Positions 7,836 through 16,274 of a DNA stretch of 64,000 nt are shown in pieces (within the stretch, counting starts at the first letter, position 1; each line of letters begins with the position of its first letter). Origin of the DNA: Sphingomonas jinjuensis (lineage in GTDB: Bacteria; Pseudomonadota; Alphaproteobacteria; Sphingomonadales; Sphingomonadaceae); assembly GCF_014197105.1 (NCBI RefSeq), contig NZ_JACIEV010000003.1, positions 1 to 64,000 of the forward strand, given 5' to 3'. A program made the translations under genes and the position numbers. The notes beneath the pieces are model-generated. The model worked only from the letters and a program-made list of their open reading frames with translations. It did no database searches and was not told where the DNA came from.

Positions 7836-10826
7836 TTAGAAACGGACGCGTGCCGACACGTTGTAGAGGCGACCGATCGCGTCGTAGGTCGACGGATAGG
7901 TGTTGCCGCTGTTGAAGGCGGTCGCACCGGCCGACGAACCCACCAGCGGCGGCTGCTTGTCGAGCAGGTTACGCACGCCGAAGGTGAAGGTCATGTGCTC
8001 GGTCGCTTCGAACTGAACCGACAGATCGAAGTAATCGTAGGCCGGGATCTTGTTGAAGTTGAACGAGCGGCCGGCAAGCGGGCTCGGGCCGGTCACGGTG
8101 CCGTTGAACAGGTTGCGGTTCGCCGTCGTAAAGCCACGCGCCGCGAAGTCGGCAGCCTGACCCTCGTACTGAACGCCGCTGATGTGGCGCCACAGCAGCG
8201 AGACGGTCGCCTCGCCCAGCGACAGCGAGGTGCGCTGGTTCCACTGCCACTCCGGCTGGATCGAGCCGCAGTTGACCGAGTAGTAGCCGACGCAATCGCG
8301 GTTGTAGCCGGTCGGCGACGCGCGGAACGTGTTCTTGTCGGTCCAGGTGCCCTGGAAGCTCAGGTTCAGCCCAACGTTGCCGAACTCATGCTTGTAGTTC
8401 GCGTTGAGGTCGACACCGTTGGTTGCCAGGCGGCCGAGGTTGGTCAGCGGCTGGGTCAGACCCGGCACGGTCACGCTCGAACCCGACAGACGGCCGTTGA
8501 GCGGGCTGCGGCGGATGCTGGTGCATGCCGCCGACGCTGCCTGAGCCGCGGTGATCGACGCCGGATTGTTACCGAAGCAGGCGCTGATCAGATCGCCCGG
8601 CGTCGCCGCCGTGATCGCATCGTTCACCTTGATGTCGAAGTAGTCGATCGCGAGGCTGAAGCCCGGGATCAGGTCCTTCGGCTGGATGACGACGCCTGCG
8701 GTGAAGGTATCGGCCTTCTCCGGCAGGATCGACGGGTTGCCACCACCGGTCACGTTCACCTGACCCGACGCCGGGTTCAGAATGCTGCCGATCGACGCCG
8801 CCGGCGCACCCTGGTTGCGGCAGGCGAGCGTCAGGTTGGCGTTGTTGACCGGCGCGGTGCCCGCGCAGGGGTCGACGGCCAGGTTGTCGAGGCTGGTCAC
8901 GACCGGCGAGAACAGCTCACCGATGTTCGGTGCACGGACGGCGCGCTGGTAGTTGCCGCGGAACTTGATCGCCGCGAACGGCTCCCAGCTGATGCCGCCC
9001 TTGTAGGTCCACGCATCGAAGTTCGGGCGGTTCGCCGCGAAGATCTGATACTTCGAGTAGCGGAAGCCGCCCTCGAGGGTCAGGGCGCGGAAGAACGGCT
9101 TGTCGGCGACGAGCGGCGCGATCAATTCGCCGAACGCTTCCTTCACGTCGTAGCTGCCGTTGAAGGGCAGGATAGCGCCACCGGCACCGCCCAGCTCGCC
9201 CGGCGACAGCGCATAGGCGTCCGGCGCGCGGTTGTAGCTGTACTTGCGATACTCGCCGCCGAGGGCGTAGCCGATCGGCTCCGCCGCCCACGGCAGGGTC
9301 GCGCCGAAGTCGCCGTTCAGGACGGCCTTCGCCTGAGACAGCGCGGTCTTGATGACGATCGAGCTCTGGCCGTTCAGGAACGCGGCCTGCGCGGAGGTAA
9401 TGCTGCCGTCCTGGCCGAACAGGTTGAGCGGGACGCAGCCGTTGGTCGTGACGGTGCAGGTCGAGGTGTTGTTGGCGTTGAGCGCCTGCTGGACACGGCT
9501 GCGCAGCACGTAGCCCGACTGGACCTGATCGAGCTGGTTCTCACCATAGGCGCCCGAGATGTCGATCTTGTGGTGATCGCTCAGCTTCAGGCGGAGGCCC
9601 GCCTTGTAGTCGAACACCTGCGTCGTCCAGGTCGACACGCGCGGGCCCAGCTCGGTGCTGCGGCGGTAGACGGCCGGCAGGTTGAGCGAAGTCGTGCCGG
9701 TGCAGTTCGCTGCCGAGACGTTGTTCAGCGAGCAAAGCTGCGCGCGCAGGCTGGCGTTGAGGTACGGATTGTTCGCCGGAATGGTCAGCGCTTCGCCGAA
9801 GATGCCCGACGGCGCGATGATCTGCTGGACGGTGTTCTTCGAGAACAGCGCGCGGCTGTACACCTCGAGGTTGTCCGAGATCTCGTAATGCGCCTGACCG
9901 AAGATGTTGTAGCGCTTAAACGGCGTCTGGAAGATGTTGTACGGGCTGAAGTTGAACGGCGAATAGGCCGTCACCAGCGCCGTGCCGGCCGGATTGACCT
10001 GCAGCTGACCCTGGCCGTTACCGAAGTCGACGCCGGTGGGAACCGACGTCGGCGAGGCGCCGGCGGCGACGCCATTGGCCGATCCGATCGTGAAGACCGA
10101 GATGTCGCGCTTGCCCTGGTAGAGGGGATCGGCTTCCTGATAGCCGACGCTGAGCACCGCGTTGCCGCGGCCGTCGTCGAAGTTCGCGCCGATCGTCAGG
10201 TCGCTGCGGAAGTAGTTCGCATCGCCACGCTCGGAGATCTGCTGGCTGACGTTCGCTTCGAAACCGGCGAAGTCGCGCTTGGTGATGAAGTTGGCGACGC
10301 CCGACACGGCGTCCGCGCCGTAGGTCGTCGACGCACCACCGGTCAGCACGTCGACGCGCTGGATGAGGGCGACGGGGATGTTGTTGAGATCGACGGTGCC
10401 GCCGGCTGCGGCGGGGACCAGGCGGTCGCCGTCGAGGAGCACGAGGTTACGCTGCGAGCCGAGGTTGCGCAGGTTGATCGTCGCGAAACCGCCCTGACCG
10501 TTGTTGACCGACGAACCGATGCCCGGAACCGCACCCGGCAGCTCGCGGATGATCTGCTCGACCGTGTTGGTGTTGCGCAGCGTCAGCTCGTTCTCGGCGA
10601 TCACGTTGACCGGGCTCGACGAGACGAGGTTCGGGTTCGAGATCAGCGTACCGGTGACGACGATGTCCTGGCCGGCTTCAGCCGGGGGCGGGTTGTTCGC
10701 GTCGGTGGCTTCGGTCTGCGTCTGCGGCGTCAGCGGCGCGGTCTGCGCGAAGGCCGGCGAGGCGATGGAAGCGGCACCGATGAGAAGCGTCGACGCCAAC
10801 AGGCGCGAACGAGCGGTCATCTGCAT
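7836..10826 (-). CDS. TonB-dependent outer-membrane receptor
   Basis: The 996-aa product is an outer-membrane beta-barrel receptor that imports a large or scarce substrate using TonB energy. The start at 10826 (MQMTARSRLL) is chosen because AGGGG lies five bases upstream and it gives a clean signal peptide cut after SPAFA (residue 27). A TonB-box-like segment (QDIVVTGTLI, about 53-62) leads into the plug, with PGIGSSVNNGQGGFATINLR and VDVLTGGASTTYGADAVSGV. The barrel ends in Phe (VSARVRF). This plug and barrel type (paired Cys in long loops, Asn-rich) is abundant in sphingomonads and caulobacters. The substrate is unknown and there is no Fur-like box I could defend upstream. Confidence 0.95.
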   Translation of the reverse strand: MQMTARSRLLASTLLIGAASIASPAFAQTAPLTPQTQTEATDANNPPPAEAGQDIVVTGTLISNPNLVSSSPVNVIAENELTLRNTNTVEQIIRELPGAVPGIGSSVNNGQGGFATINLRNLGSQRNLVLLDGDRLVPAAAGGTVDLNNIPVALIQRVDVLTGGASTTYGADAVSGVANFITKRDFAGFEANVSQQISERGDANYFRSDLTIGANFDDGRGNAVLSVGYQEADPLYQGKRDISVFTIGSANGVAAGASPTSVPTGVDFGNGQGQLQVNPAGTALVTAYSPFNFSPYNIFQTPFKRYNIFGQAHYEISDNLEVYSRALFSKNTVQQIIAPSGIFGEALTIPANNPYLNASLRAQLCSLNNVSAANCTGTTSLNLPAVYRRSTELGPRVSTWTTQVFDYKAGLRLKLSDHHKIDISGAYGENQLDQVQSGYVLRSRVQQALNANNTSTCTVTTNGCVPLNLFGQDGSITSAQAAFLNGQSSIVIKTALSQAKAVLNGDFGATLPWAAEPIGYALGGEYRKYSYNRAPDAYALSPGELGGAGGAILPFNGSYDVKEAFGELIAPLVADKPFFRALTLEGGFRYSKYQIFAANRPNFDAWTYKGGISWEPFAAIKFRGNYQRAVRAPNIGELFSPVVTSLDNLAVDPCAGTAPVNNANLTLACRNQGAPAASIGSILNPASGQVNVTGGGNPSILPEKADTFTAGVVIQPKDLIPGFSLAIDYFDIKVNDAITAATPGDLISACFGNNPASITAAQAASAACTSIRRSPLNGRLSGSSVTVPGLTQPLTNLGRLATNGVDLNANYKHEFGNVGLNLSFQGTWTDKNTFRASPTGYNRDCVGYYSVNCGSIQPEWQWNQRTSLSLGEATVSLLWRHISGVQYEGQAADFAARGFTTANRNLFNGTVTGPSPLAGRSFNFNKIPAYDYFDLSVQFEATEHMTFTFGVRNLLDKQPPLVGSSAGATAFNSGNTYPSTYDAIGRLYNVSARVRF

Positions 10827-11046
10827 ATTAACCCCTTTAAGGTCTGTTAAGCTTTCTAGTCGGCCTGCCGGATTCTGATCGTTCGGCTGGCTTTCTAGCG
10901 CATGCCCATAGAATGATGCCGCTTTCTGCTGCAATGCACTGACGGACGAGGCTTCCGCTTTGGTCAACCGCTGTGTCTGTTAGGTCACAGAAGTGTAGTA
11001 TTGCTGACGTGGATTGCCGACCTAATACAGTGACGAGGGGGTAGTG
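10827..11046. other. Divergent intergenic region upstream of the TonB receptor
   Basis: This 220-base non-coding gap holds the receptor 5' region (minus) and the promoter of the following small gene (plus). A possible plus-strand promoter is TTGCTG (11001-11006), a 16-base spacer and TAATAC (11023-11028). This is only a weak match. I see no clear operator palindrome or riboswitch. Confidence 0.4.
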
Positions 11047-11580
11047 ATGAGGGTTCAAGCGTCTCAGCTTTCGGGTTTTCTCGCGATGGTGGCGATGATC
11101 GTGCCGGCATCGACCGGGCTCGCGGCCCAGCGGCGCGATACAAAGGCGTCAGCGGCGCTCGATGCGTTGGCGCAGTGCGTCGCGATCGCCACCGACGCCG
11201 AGCGGCTGGCCTGTTACGACCGCGCCGCCCGCCCGCTGATCGAGGCGCAGAAGGCCAAGGATTTCGTCGTCGTCGATCGCGAGGAGGTGCGCAAGACGAA
11301 GCGCTCGCTGTTCGGCTTCTCGCTGCCGTCGATCAAGCTGTTCGGCGCGTCGGACGACGAGCCGGTCAAGCAGCTGGTCGGGGTGATGACCGAATCGACC
11401 CAGCTGCCGGGCGGACTGATGCGCTTCCAGCTCGACGACGGCAGCGTGTGGGACACGACCGAGGGGCTGCCGCTGATGCCGCGCAAGGGCGACACCGTGA
11501 CGGTGAAGGCGGGATCGCTCGGCAGCTATATCGCGACCGCGCCGGGCCGGCGCTCGCCGCGAGTCAAGCGGGTTCGCTGA
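11047..11580 (+). CDS. Exported hypothetical protein
   Basis: The 177-aa product has a signal peptide (cleavage likely near STGLAAQ) and a short motif CVAIATDAERLACYDRAARP. Two cysteines around a D-x-E-R-L-x-C-Y-D core are common in small periplasmic proteins of alphaproteobacteria. The rest is a basic, beta-rich domain with a conserved-looking RFQLDDGSVWDTTEG segment. Start ATG 11047 is preferred over GTG 11044 because GAGGGGG is then five bases upstream. Function is not recognised. Confidence 0.7.
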   Translation: MRVQASQLSGFLAMVAMIVPASTGLAAQRRDTKASAALDALAQCVAIATDAERLACYDRAARPLIEAQKAKDFVVVDREEVRKTKRSLFGFSLPSIKLFGASDDEPVKQLVGVMTESTQLPGGLMRFQLDDGSVWDTTEGLPLMPRKGDTVTVKAGSLGSYIATAPGRRSPRVKRVR

Positions 11581-11583
11581 GCG

Positions 11584-12393
11584 TCACGCCCGCCCGGCCG
11601 CGGGATAGAGCAGCCAGCGCAGGCCGGTACGCTGGAACGGGTGCCAGTCGCCATCAGGCTGGGCGAGACGGTCGGCGACGGCGAAGAGGACCGAGGCGTT
11701 GACGGCGAGGCCGCAGTGGCTGCCGTGGACCTCGATGCTTTCGGCGTGGTCGCAGCTCTCCTCGACGCAGTTCTGCCAGGCGACGACACCGTCGCCGCGG
11801 CTGTAGATCGCGGTCGAGGGGACGGGCGCCGCGCTCGACACCTCCGCCATCTGACGCTTGGCATGGTCGCCGTCGACGCGCTGGCCGCTGAGATACTCGT
11901 ACAGCTTCCACACGTTCGTCGCGCGGGGATCGCCCGCGAAGGGCGAGCCGAGCGTCACGACCTGGCGCACCGCATCGGGCAGGCGGCTGGCGAGCAGGCG
12001 CGCCATGATCCCGCCCAGGCTCCAGCCGATCAGGCTGACGCGCTGGCCGGTCGCCTCGTGGATCGCCTTCAGCCGGGCGATCAGCTTTTCGCCCTCGCGC
12101 CCGATCGCGCGCGGGCCAAGGTTGCGGCCCAGTTCCCAGGCGTGGGCGTCATAGCCAAGCCGATTGAGATACGCGCGCATCACCGCGGTCGAGGCGTCGC
12201 TGGTGACGAAGCCGGGCAGGACGAGCACCGGATGCCCGTCGCCGCGCGGCGCGCTGGCGAGCAGCGGTGCGGCGAGGGGCAAGGCGCCCAGTTCGACGAG
12301 CGCGCGCGGCAGCTCGGTCATCGCGAGCAGCGCGGAAGGCGGCTGGCTCGTGCGCTGGACGGTGGTGGAGCGATGGGTGGCCGCGGTGGCCAT
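11584..12393 (-). CDS. Alpha/beta hydrolase (lipase-like)
   Basis: The 269-aa product has an alpha/beta-hydrolase fold. HPVLVLPGF forms the oxyanion region, the nucleophile elbow is GWSLGG (Ser125), and a late SHCGL segment supplies the histidine. IYSRGDGVVAW probably carries the acid. It resembles the esterase/lipase proteins often annotated beside PHA genes. Start ATG 12393 has AGGAGA seven bases upstream. It is third in a minus-strand run after the PHA synthase and the GNAT gene (gap 17 bases), so a role in polyester or acyl-ester turnover is plausible but inferred. Confidence 0.8.
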   Translation of the reverse strand: MATAATHRSTTVQRTSQPPSALLAMTELPRALVELGALPLAAPLLASAPRGDGHPVLVLPGFVTSDASTAVMRAYLNRLGYDAHAWELGRNLGPRAIGREGEKLIARLKAIHEATGQRVSLIGWSLGGIMARLLASRLPDAVRQVVTLGSPFAGDPRATNVWKLYEYLSGQRVDGDHAKRQMAEVSSAAPVPSTAIYSRGDGVVAWQNCVEESCDHAESIEVHGSHCGLAVNASVLFAVADRLAQPDGDWHPFQRTGLRWLLYPAAGRA

Positions 12394-12410
12394 GAATTGT
12401 TCTCCTGAAG

Positions 12411-12977
12411 TCACCCCGTCAATGCGCCGGGGCGGCGATCGTTCAATTCGACGCCGAACGCCGTGGTGGCGGCGTGGTGACGGGAGACGTCGAGGCTGAG
12501 GATTGCCAGGTCGTGGGGGGTGCCGTCGCGACCGCGGACCTGATCCTTCAGCATCGCCTCGGCCCGGAAGCCCAGGCTTTCGAACAGCGCGATCGACGCC
12601 TGCTGGTCGGTCGTCATCGCTGCGGTCAGCTTGTCGAGCCCGTGCGCGGCGGCGATGGCGAAGATCGCCTCGAGCAGGTCGCGGCCGAGGCCGGCGCCGC
12701 GGCGCTCGCTCGATACCAGCAGGCGGACTTCGCCGACGTGGCCGCTCCAGCCGAGCGGATCGCGGACCAGGGCGGCGCTGCCGACGACACGGCCGTCGCT
12801 TTCGGCGACCAGGCTGTCGATCCACCCTTCCGCGATCGCTGCCTGCCACGCCTCGATCACGCGCGGATGGCGAAGGTCGCGGCCGAGGAACAGCAGGTCA
12901 TGCTCGGGCAGGCCGTTGGCGAAGGCAAGCATCGCATCGGTATCCGCGGGGACGAAGCGGCGGATGACGTGGCTCAT
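12411..12977 (-). CDS. GNAT-family N-acetyltransferase
   Basis: The 188-aa product carries the GNAT fold. The acetyl-CoA pyrophosphate loop RRGAGLGRDLLEAIF sits in the usual place after a beta strand ending in VRLLVSSE, and a C-terminal FESLGFRAEAMLKDQV segment completes it. The substrate is unknown. The ATG at 12977 overlaps the PHA synthase stop by four bases (ATGA), so it is co-translated with that gene. GNAT genes of this type commonly accompany class III phaC in sphingomonads (recollection, not verified here). Confidence 0.85.
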   Translation of the reverse strand: MSHVIRRFVPADTDAMLAFANGLPEHDLLFLGRDLRHPRVIEAWQAAIAEGWIDSLVAESDGRVVGSAALVRDPLGWSGHVGEVRLLVSSERRGAGLGRDLLEAIFAIAAAHGLDKLTAAMTTDQQASIALFESLGFRAEAMLKDQVRGRDGTPHDLAILSLDVSRHHAATTAFGVELNDRRPGALTG

Positions 12978-14035
12978 GTGGATCGGCTCCCCAGCCAGGT
13001 GACGAGTTTGGGCCACAGACGGCGGATCGCATTGCCGCCGGCGACGAGGCTGACGTGGCCACCCTTCAGCATCACCTCCTCCTTGTCGCGGCTGCCGACC
13101 ATGCCCAGCAGCGGCGCGGAGGCGGGGGTGGGGACGATATGGTCATGTTCGGCGGCGACGTGGAGGAAGGGGGAGATGATGCGCGAGAGGTCGATTTGGC
13201 GGCCAGCGACGGTCATCGTGCCCTCGTTGAGGCGGTTCTCCCACATCAGCGCATGGGTGGTCTCGCGGAAATACTCGCCCGCCAGCGGCAGGATGTCGGC
13301 GGCCCAGCGATCGAACATGCGGAACGACTTCACGAAGGCGTCGTCGTGGAGCTGATCGACCAGGCGGATGTTGCCCGCGACCCGCGTGCCGGGGCGCAGC
13401 ATGTCGAAGGCGGTGTAGAGATAGTCGCCGGGGCAGTTGCCGAAGGTGTCGACCAGCCGGTCGACGTCGAAGAAGCGGCGGTCCGCCCAGGCCTGGAACA
13501 TCTCCATCTTGCTGAAGTCGACGGGGGTCGTGAAGGTGACGAGGTTGGCGAGCACGCCGTCCCCCTCCAGCGCTGCCCACAGCAAGGACAGGACGCCGCC
13601 GAAGCAATAGCCGACGACGCTGACGTCGGACTCGCCGGTTTCCGCCTGCACCCGGGCGACCGCGCTGGGAATGAAGTCGAGGACATAGTCCTGGAGACGC
13701 AGCCGCCGCTCGTCGGGGCGGGGCGCTTCCCAGTCGAGCATGAAGACGTCAAAGCCGGCGTCGAGCAGATATTCGACTAGGCTCTGCCCCGGCACCATAT
13801 CGAAGATATACCCGCGGTTGGTGGTCGCCATCACCAGCAGGATCGGCACGCGGTACACGTCGTCGACGCGCGGGCGGTAGTGATAGAGCCGCATCGTGCC
13901 GCGTTCGACCAACACGTCCTTGGGCGTCGCGCCGAGCGTCGGGCCGGCGGTGGTGAAGTAATCGAGCCCCTTGATGTTGCGCAGCATCGCGCGCTCGAAT
14001 TCGGCTGCGGCGGTGGTGAAGGGGTCGGTCGGCAT
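12974..14035 (-). CDS. phaC: Class III-type polyhydroxyalkanoate synthase catalytic subunit
   Basis: The 353-aa product matches the short class III/IV PHA synthases (about 350-360 aa) rather than class I (about 580 aa). The lipase-like box is GYCFGG, with the nucleophile Cys144 that carries the growing chain. Asp298 in AAEHDHIVP and His327 in KGGHVSLVAGG complete the triad. It polymerises (R)-3-hydroxyacyl-CoA at granule surfaces and normally needs a PhaE or PhaR partner. The small coiled-coil protein encoded upstream (14176-14538) is the candidate partner. It leads the operon with the GNAT gene and the hydrolase. Confidence 0.9.
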   Translation of the reverse strand: MPTDPFTTAAAEFERAMLRNIKGLDYFTTAGPTLGATPKDVLVERGTMRLYHYRPRVDDVYRVPILLVMATTNRGYIFDMVPGQSLVEYLLDAGFDVFMLDWEAPRPDERRLRLQDYVLDFIPSAVARVQAETGESDVSVVGYCFGGVLSLLWAALEGDGVLANLVTFTTPVDFSKMEMFQAWADRRFFDVDRLVDTFGNCPGDYLYTAFDMLRPGTRVAGNIRLVDQLHDDAFVKSFRMFDRWAADILPLAGEYFRETTHALMWENRLNEGTMTVAGRQIDLSRIISPFLHVAAEHDHIVPTPASAPLLGMVGSRDKEEVMLKGGHVSLVAGGNAIRRLWPKLVTWLGSRST

Positions 14036-14068
14036 GGATCAGGCGGGCCTCATACCGGTCCCGCCCAG

Positions 14069-14154
14069 CCCGTCATCCTTGCGATAGTCAGGACTTCGCA
14101 GTGGAGCGTCCCGCCCTTGCCGCGGGAGATCCTGACTTTCGTCAGGATGACGGG
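14069..14154. repeat. Intergenic inverted-repeat element, family F
   Basis: The two ends are inverted copies of a CCCGTCATCC...AGTCAGGA arm about 25 bases long (14069-14093 and 14130-14154). The right arm folds on itself around TCCTGAC and GTCAGGA. The element lies between the PhaE-like gene and phaC, so it sits inside a probable operon. Possible roles are mRNA processing or stability; it is one of about eleven such elements in the window. Confidence 0.8.
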
Positions 14155-14175
14155 GGTGGAGAGGAGAGGACGCTG

Positions 14176-14538
14176 TCACCCCTTGGCCTCGGGGGGCTTG
14201 CGGCTTCGGCTGGGCCTGGGCTTCGTCGCCGCGACCGGCGTGCCGCCGGCCACGCGCAGCTCGATCCGCTCCAGCGCCGCCTCGATCCGGGCAAGGCGGG
14301 CGGACAGGTCCTCGAACTCGGCGCGGCTCGGCATCTGGGCGGCGGCGAGCGCGCGTTCCATCATGTCCTTCGATGCGGCCTGCGCGTTCATCGTCGCGCC
14401 GCTGGCGGTGTTCATGCCCCGCGACCATTCGTCCGACCGGAGCATCGCGCCGCCGACGCTGTTCGCCATCTTTTCCCATTCGCCGAGCATCGAGCGAAGG
14501 AACGCGGCGGGATCGTCGGCTGCCATGCTGCGCAGCAT
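14176..14538 (-). CDS. Short PhaE-like PHA synthase partner (coiled-coil)
   Basis: The 120-aa product resembles only the C-terminal third of PhaE (PF09712). An amphipathic segment (FLRSMLGEWEKMANSVGG) is followed by SDEWSRGMNTASGATMNAQ and then MPSRAEFEDLSARLARIEAA, a heptad-patterned coiled coil at about residues 70-98. A Lys/Pro-rich tail (KPRPSRSRKPPEAKG) ends it. Canonical PhaE is about 350 aa, so this is a much-reduced form. Start ATG 14538 or ATG 14526 are both possible and neither has a strong ribosome site. Position just upstream of phaC supports a partner role. Confidence 0.65.
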   Translation of the reverse strand: MLRSMAADDPAAFLRSMLGEWEKMANSVGGAMLRSDEWSRGMNTASGATMNAQAASKDMMERALAAAQMPSRAEFEDLSARLARIEAALERIELRVAGGTPVAATKPRPSRSRKPPEAKG

Positions 14539-14571
14539 CGGCGCGGCAGGGGCGGGGTGTCAATCCGTCTT

Positions 14572-14658
14572 CCGTTCGCCCTGCGAAGGGCAGGTGGCTT
14601 GGCTTGCCCTTCGAGACGAGGCTTCGACTTCGCTCAGCCTCTCCTCAGGGCGAACGGA
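14572..14658. repeat. Intergenic inverted-repeat element, family G
   Basis: The ends are inverted copies of a CCGTTCGCCCTG-type arm, and each half also folds locally (CCTGCGAAGGGCAGG on the left). It lies between the 3' end of the efflux operon and the PhaE-like gene, both on the minus strand. It may serve as a terminator or processing site for the efflux transcript, but there is no T-tract. Confidence 0.8.
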
Positions 14659-14684
14659 GGAGTGAGGGCGACGAGGCTTGCGAT

Positions 14685-16274
14685 CTACGGATCCTGCCGC
14701 GGTGCGCCGATCGCGGTTACCGGCTGGGGGCCGTTGGCCGTCGCATCGAGCAGCGAGTCGCCGCCGAGCACGCGGTACAGCGTCACGCGGTTGCTGGCGC
14801 CGGTCAGCTGCGTGGCGATCAGCGTGCGCTGCGCCGAGTAGAGCGATCGCTGCGCATCGAGCGAACTGAGATAGGTGTCGATGCCGCCACGATACCGTGC
14901 CTGCGTCAGATTGTAGGTGTCGAGCGCCGCCGCCTGGTTGTTGACGTTGGCCTGGAGCTGGTCAGTGATCGTCCCCTGCCGCGCGAGCGCGTCGGCGGTT
15001 TCCTGGAACGCGATCTGGATCGCGCGCTCGTAGGTGGCGAGCAGCACGTCGCGCTGCGCCTCAGAATAGCGGACGTTGGCGATGCCGGCGCCTGCCTGGA
15101 AGATCGGATAGCTGACCGATGGCGCCACCGAATAGTTGAACGCCCCACCCGAAAAGAGCGAGGACAGCGCGTTCGAAGCGAAGCCGACGAGCCCGGTCAG
15201 CGAGATGCGCGGGAACAGCGCGGCGCGCGCGGCGCCGATCTGGGCGTTGGCGGCGCGCAGCTGATATTCCGCCTGGACGACATCGGGGCGGCGGAGCAGC
15301 ACGCCGCTGTCGAGCCCGGCGGGCAGCGCCGCGACGGTGCCCTGCGCCTCCTCGATCGACTGCGGCAGCATTGCGGGGTCGATCGACGCGCCGACGAGCA
15401 GCTGAAGCGCGTTGACGTCCTGCGCCAGCTGGGTGCGTTGCTGGGCGACGTCGGACTGGGCGGTGAACAGGATCTGTTGCGCCTGGCGCAGGTCGGTGCG
15501 GGGCGACACGCCGCCGGCGCGCCGCGCCTCGGTCAGGCGGACGGACACTTCCGCGCTCTTGGCGGTATCCTCGGCGATCTTGAGCAGGCTCTCGTCGGCA
15601 GCGTAGGTGAGCCAGGCGTCGGCGACGTCGCCGACCAGCGTCAGCCGCGTCGCGCGCGCCGCCGCCTCGGTCGCGAAATAGCGGCTGAGCGCGGCGCCGG
15701 TCAGCGATCGGACGCGGCCGAACAGGTCGAGCTCGAACGCGGTGATGCCGAGGTCGACGGAGAAGGCACTGTTGCCGTTGCCGGTGGTGATGACGGTGCC
15801 GGTGCTACCCGTTCCCGTGCCGCCGGTCCCGGTGCCACCGGTGCCCGTGCCGGTGTCGACACCCGTACCGGTGCCGGTGCCGACGCCGCCCGTGCCGCTG
15901 TTGCCGGTACTGCCGCTGCCTGCCGTGCTGCGCGCGCCATTGCCGCCGCCCGAGTAGCTGTAGCGCGCCGATCCGTTGACCGTCGGCAACAGGCTGGCGC
16001 GCTGGATACGATATTGCGCGCGGGCGGACTCGATATTGGCGACGGCGATGCGCAGGTCGCGGTTGTTCGCCAGTGCCTTGTCGATCAGCGCCTGAAGCCG
16101 CGCGTCGCGGAAGATGTCGCGATAGGTGACCGTCGGCAGCGATGCCTCGCTGGCGCGCAGATACGCGTCGCCGACCGGCCAGGACGGCGGCACGGGCATC
16201 GCCGGGCGTTCGTACTTGGGGGCCAGCGAGCAGCCGGCGAGCAGGACGAGGAACAGGGGGCTCAGGCGACGCAT
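14685..16274 (-). CDS. Outer-membrane efflux lipoprotein (OprM/NodT family)
   Basis: The 529-aa outer-membrane channel of the RND pump has a signal ending in lipobox LLAGC (Cys15). Two OEP repeats follow, with typical segments AYLRASEASLPTVTYRDIF, LFGRVRSLTGAALSRY, AQYRIQRASLLPTV and QIGAARAALFPRISLTG. An unusual Gly/Thr/Ser-rich insert (residues about 109-167, encoded at 15774-15950) consists of degenerate GTG, GTGG and VDTG units and falls where the first extracellular beta-barrel loop is expected. The ATG at 16274 overlaps the pump gene stop by one base. Third gene of the efflux operon. Confidence 0.92.
   Translation of the reverse strand: MRRLSPLFLVLLAGCSLAPKYERPAMPVPPSWPVGDAYLRASEASLPTVTYRDIFRDARLQALIDKALANNRDLRIAVANIESARAQYRIQRASLLPTVNGSARYSYSGGGNGARSTAGSGSTGNSGTGGVGTGTGTGVDTGTGTGGTGTGGTGTGSTGTVITTGNGNSAFSVDLGITAFELDLFGRVRSLTGAALSRYFATEAAARATRLTLVGDVADAWLTYAADESLLKIAEDTAKSAEVSVRLTEARRAGGVSPRTDLRQAQQILFTAQSDVAQQRTQLAQDVNALQLLVGASIDPAMLPQSIEEAQGTVAALPAGLDSGVLLRRPDVVQAEYQLRAANAQIGAARAALFPRISLTGLVGFASNALSSLFSGGAFNYSVAPSVSYPIFQAGAGIANVRYSEAQRDVLLATYERAIQIAFQETADALARQGTITDQLQANVNNQAAALDTYNLTQARYRGGIDTYLSSLDAQRSLYSAQRTLIATQLTGASNRVTLYRVLGGDSLLDATANGPQPVTAIGAPRQDP

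Noticed and set aside
7746..10850. A 1034-aa open frame on the plus strand opposite the TonB receptor
   Set aside because: It is a long Arg/Val/Asp-rich shadow frame caused by high GC content. It has no domain, and the opposite strand encodes a complete receptor with signal peptide, plug and barrel.
15774..15950. CRISPR or tandem-repeat array
   Set aside because: The repeats are degenerate, lack spacers and lie in frame within the efflux outer-membrane gene.
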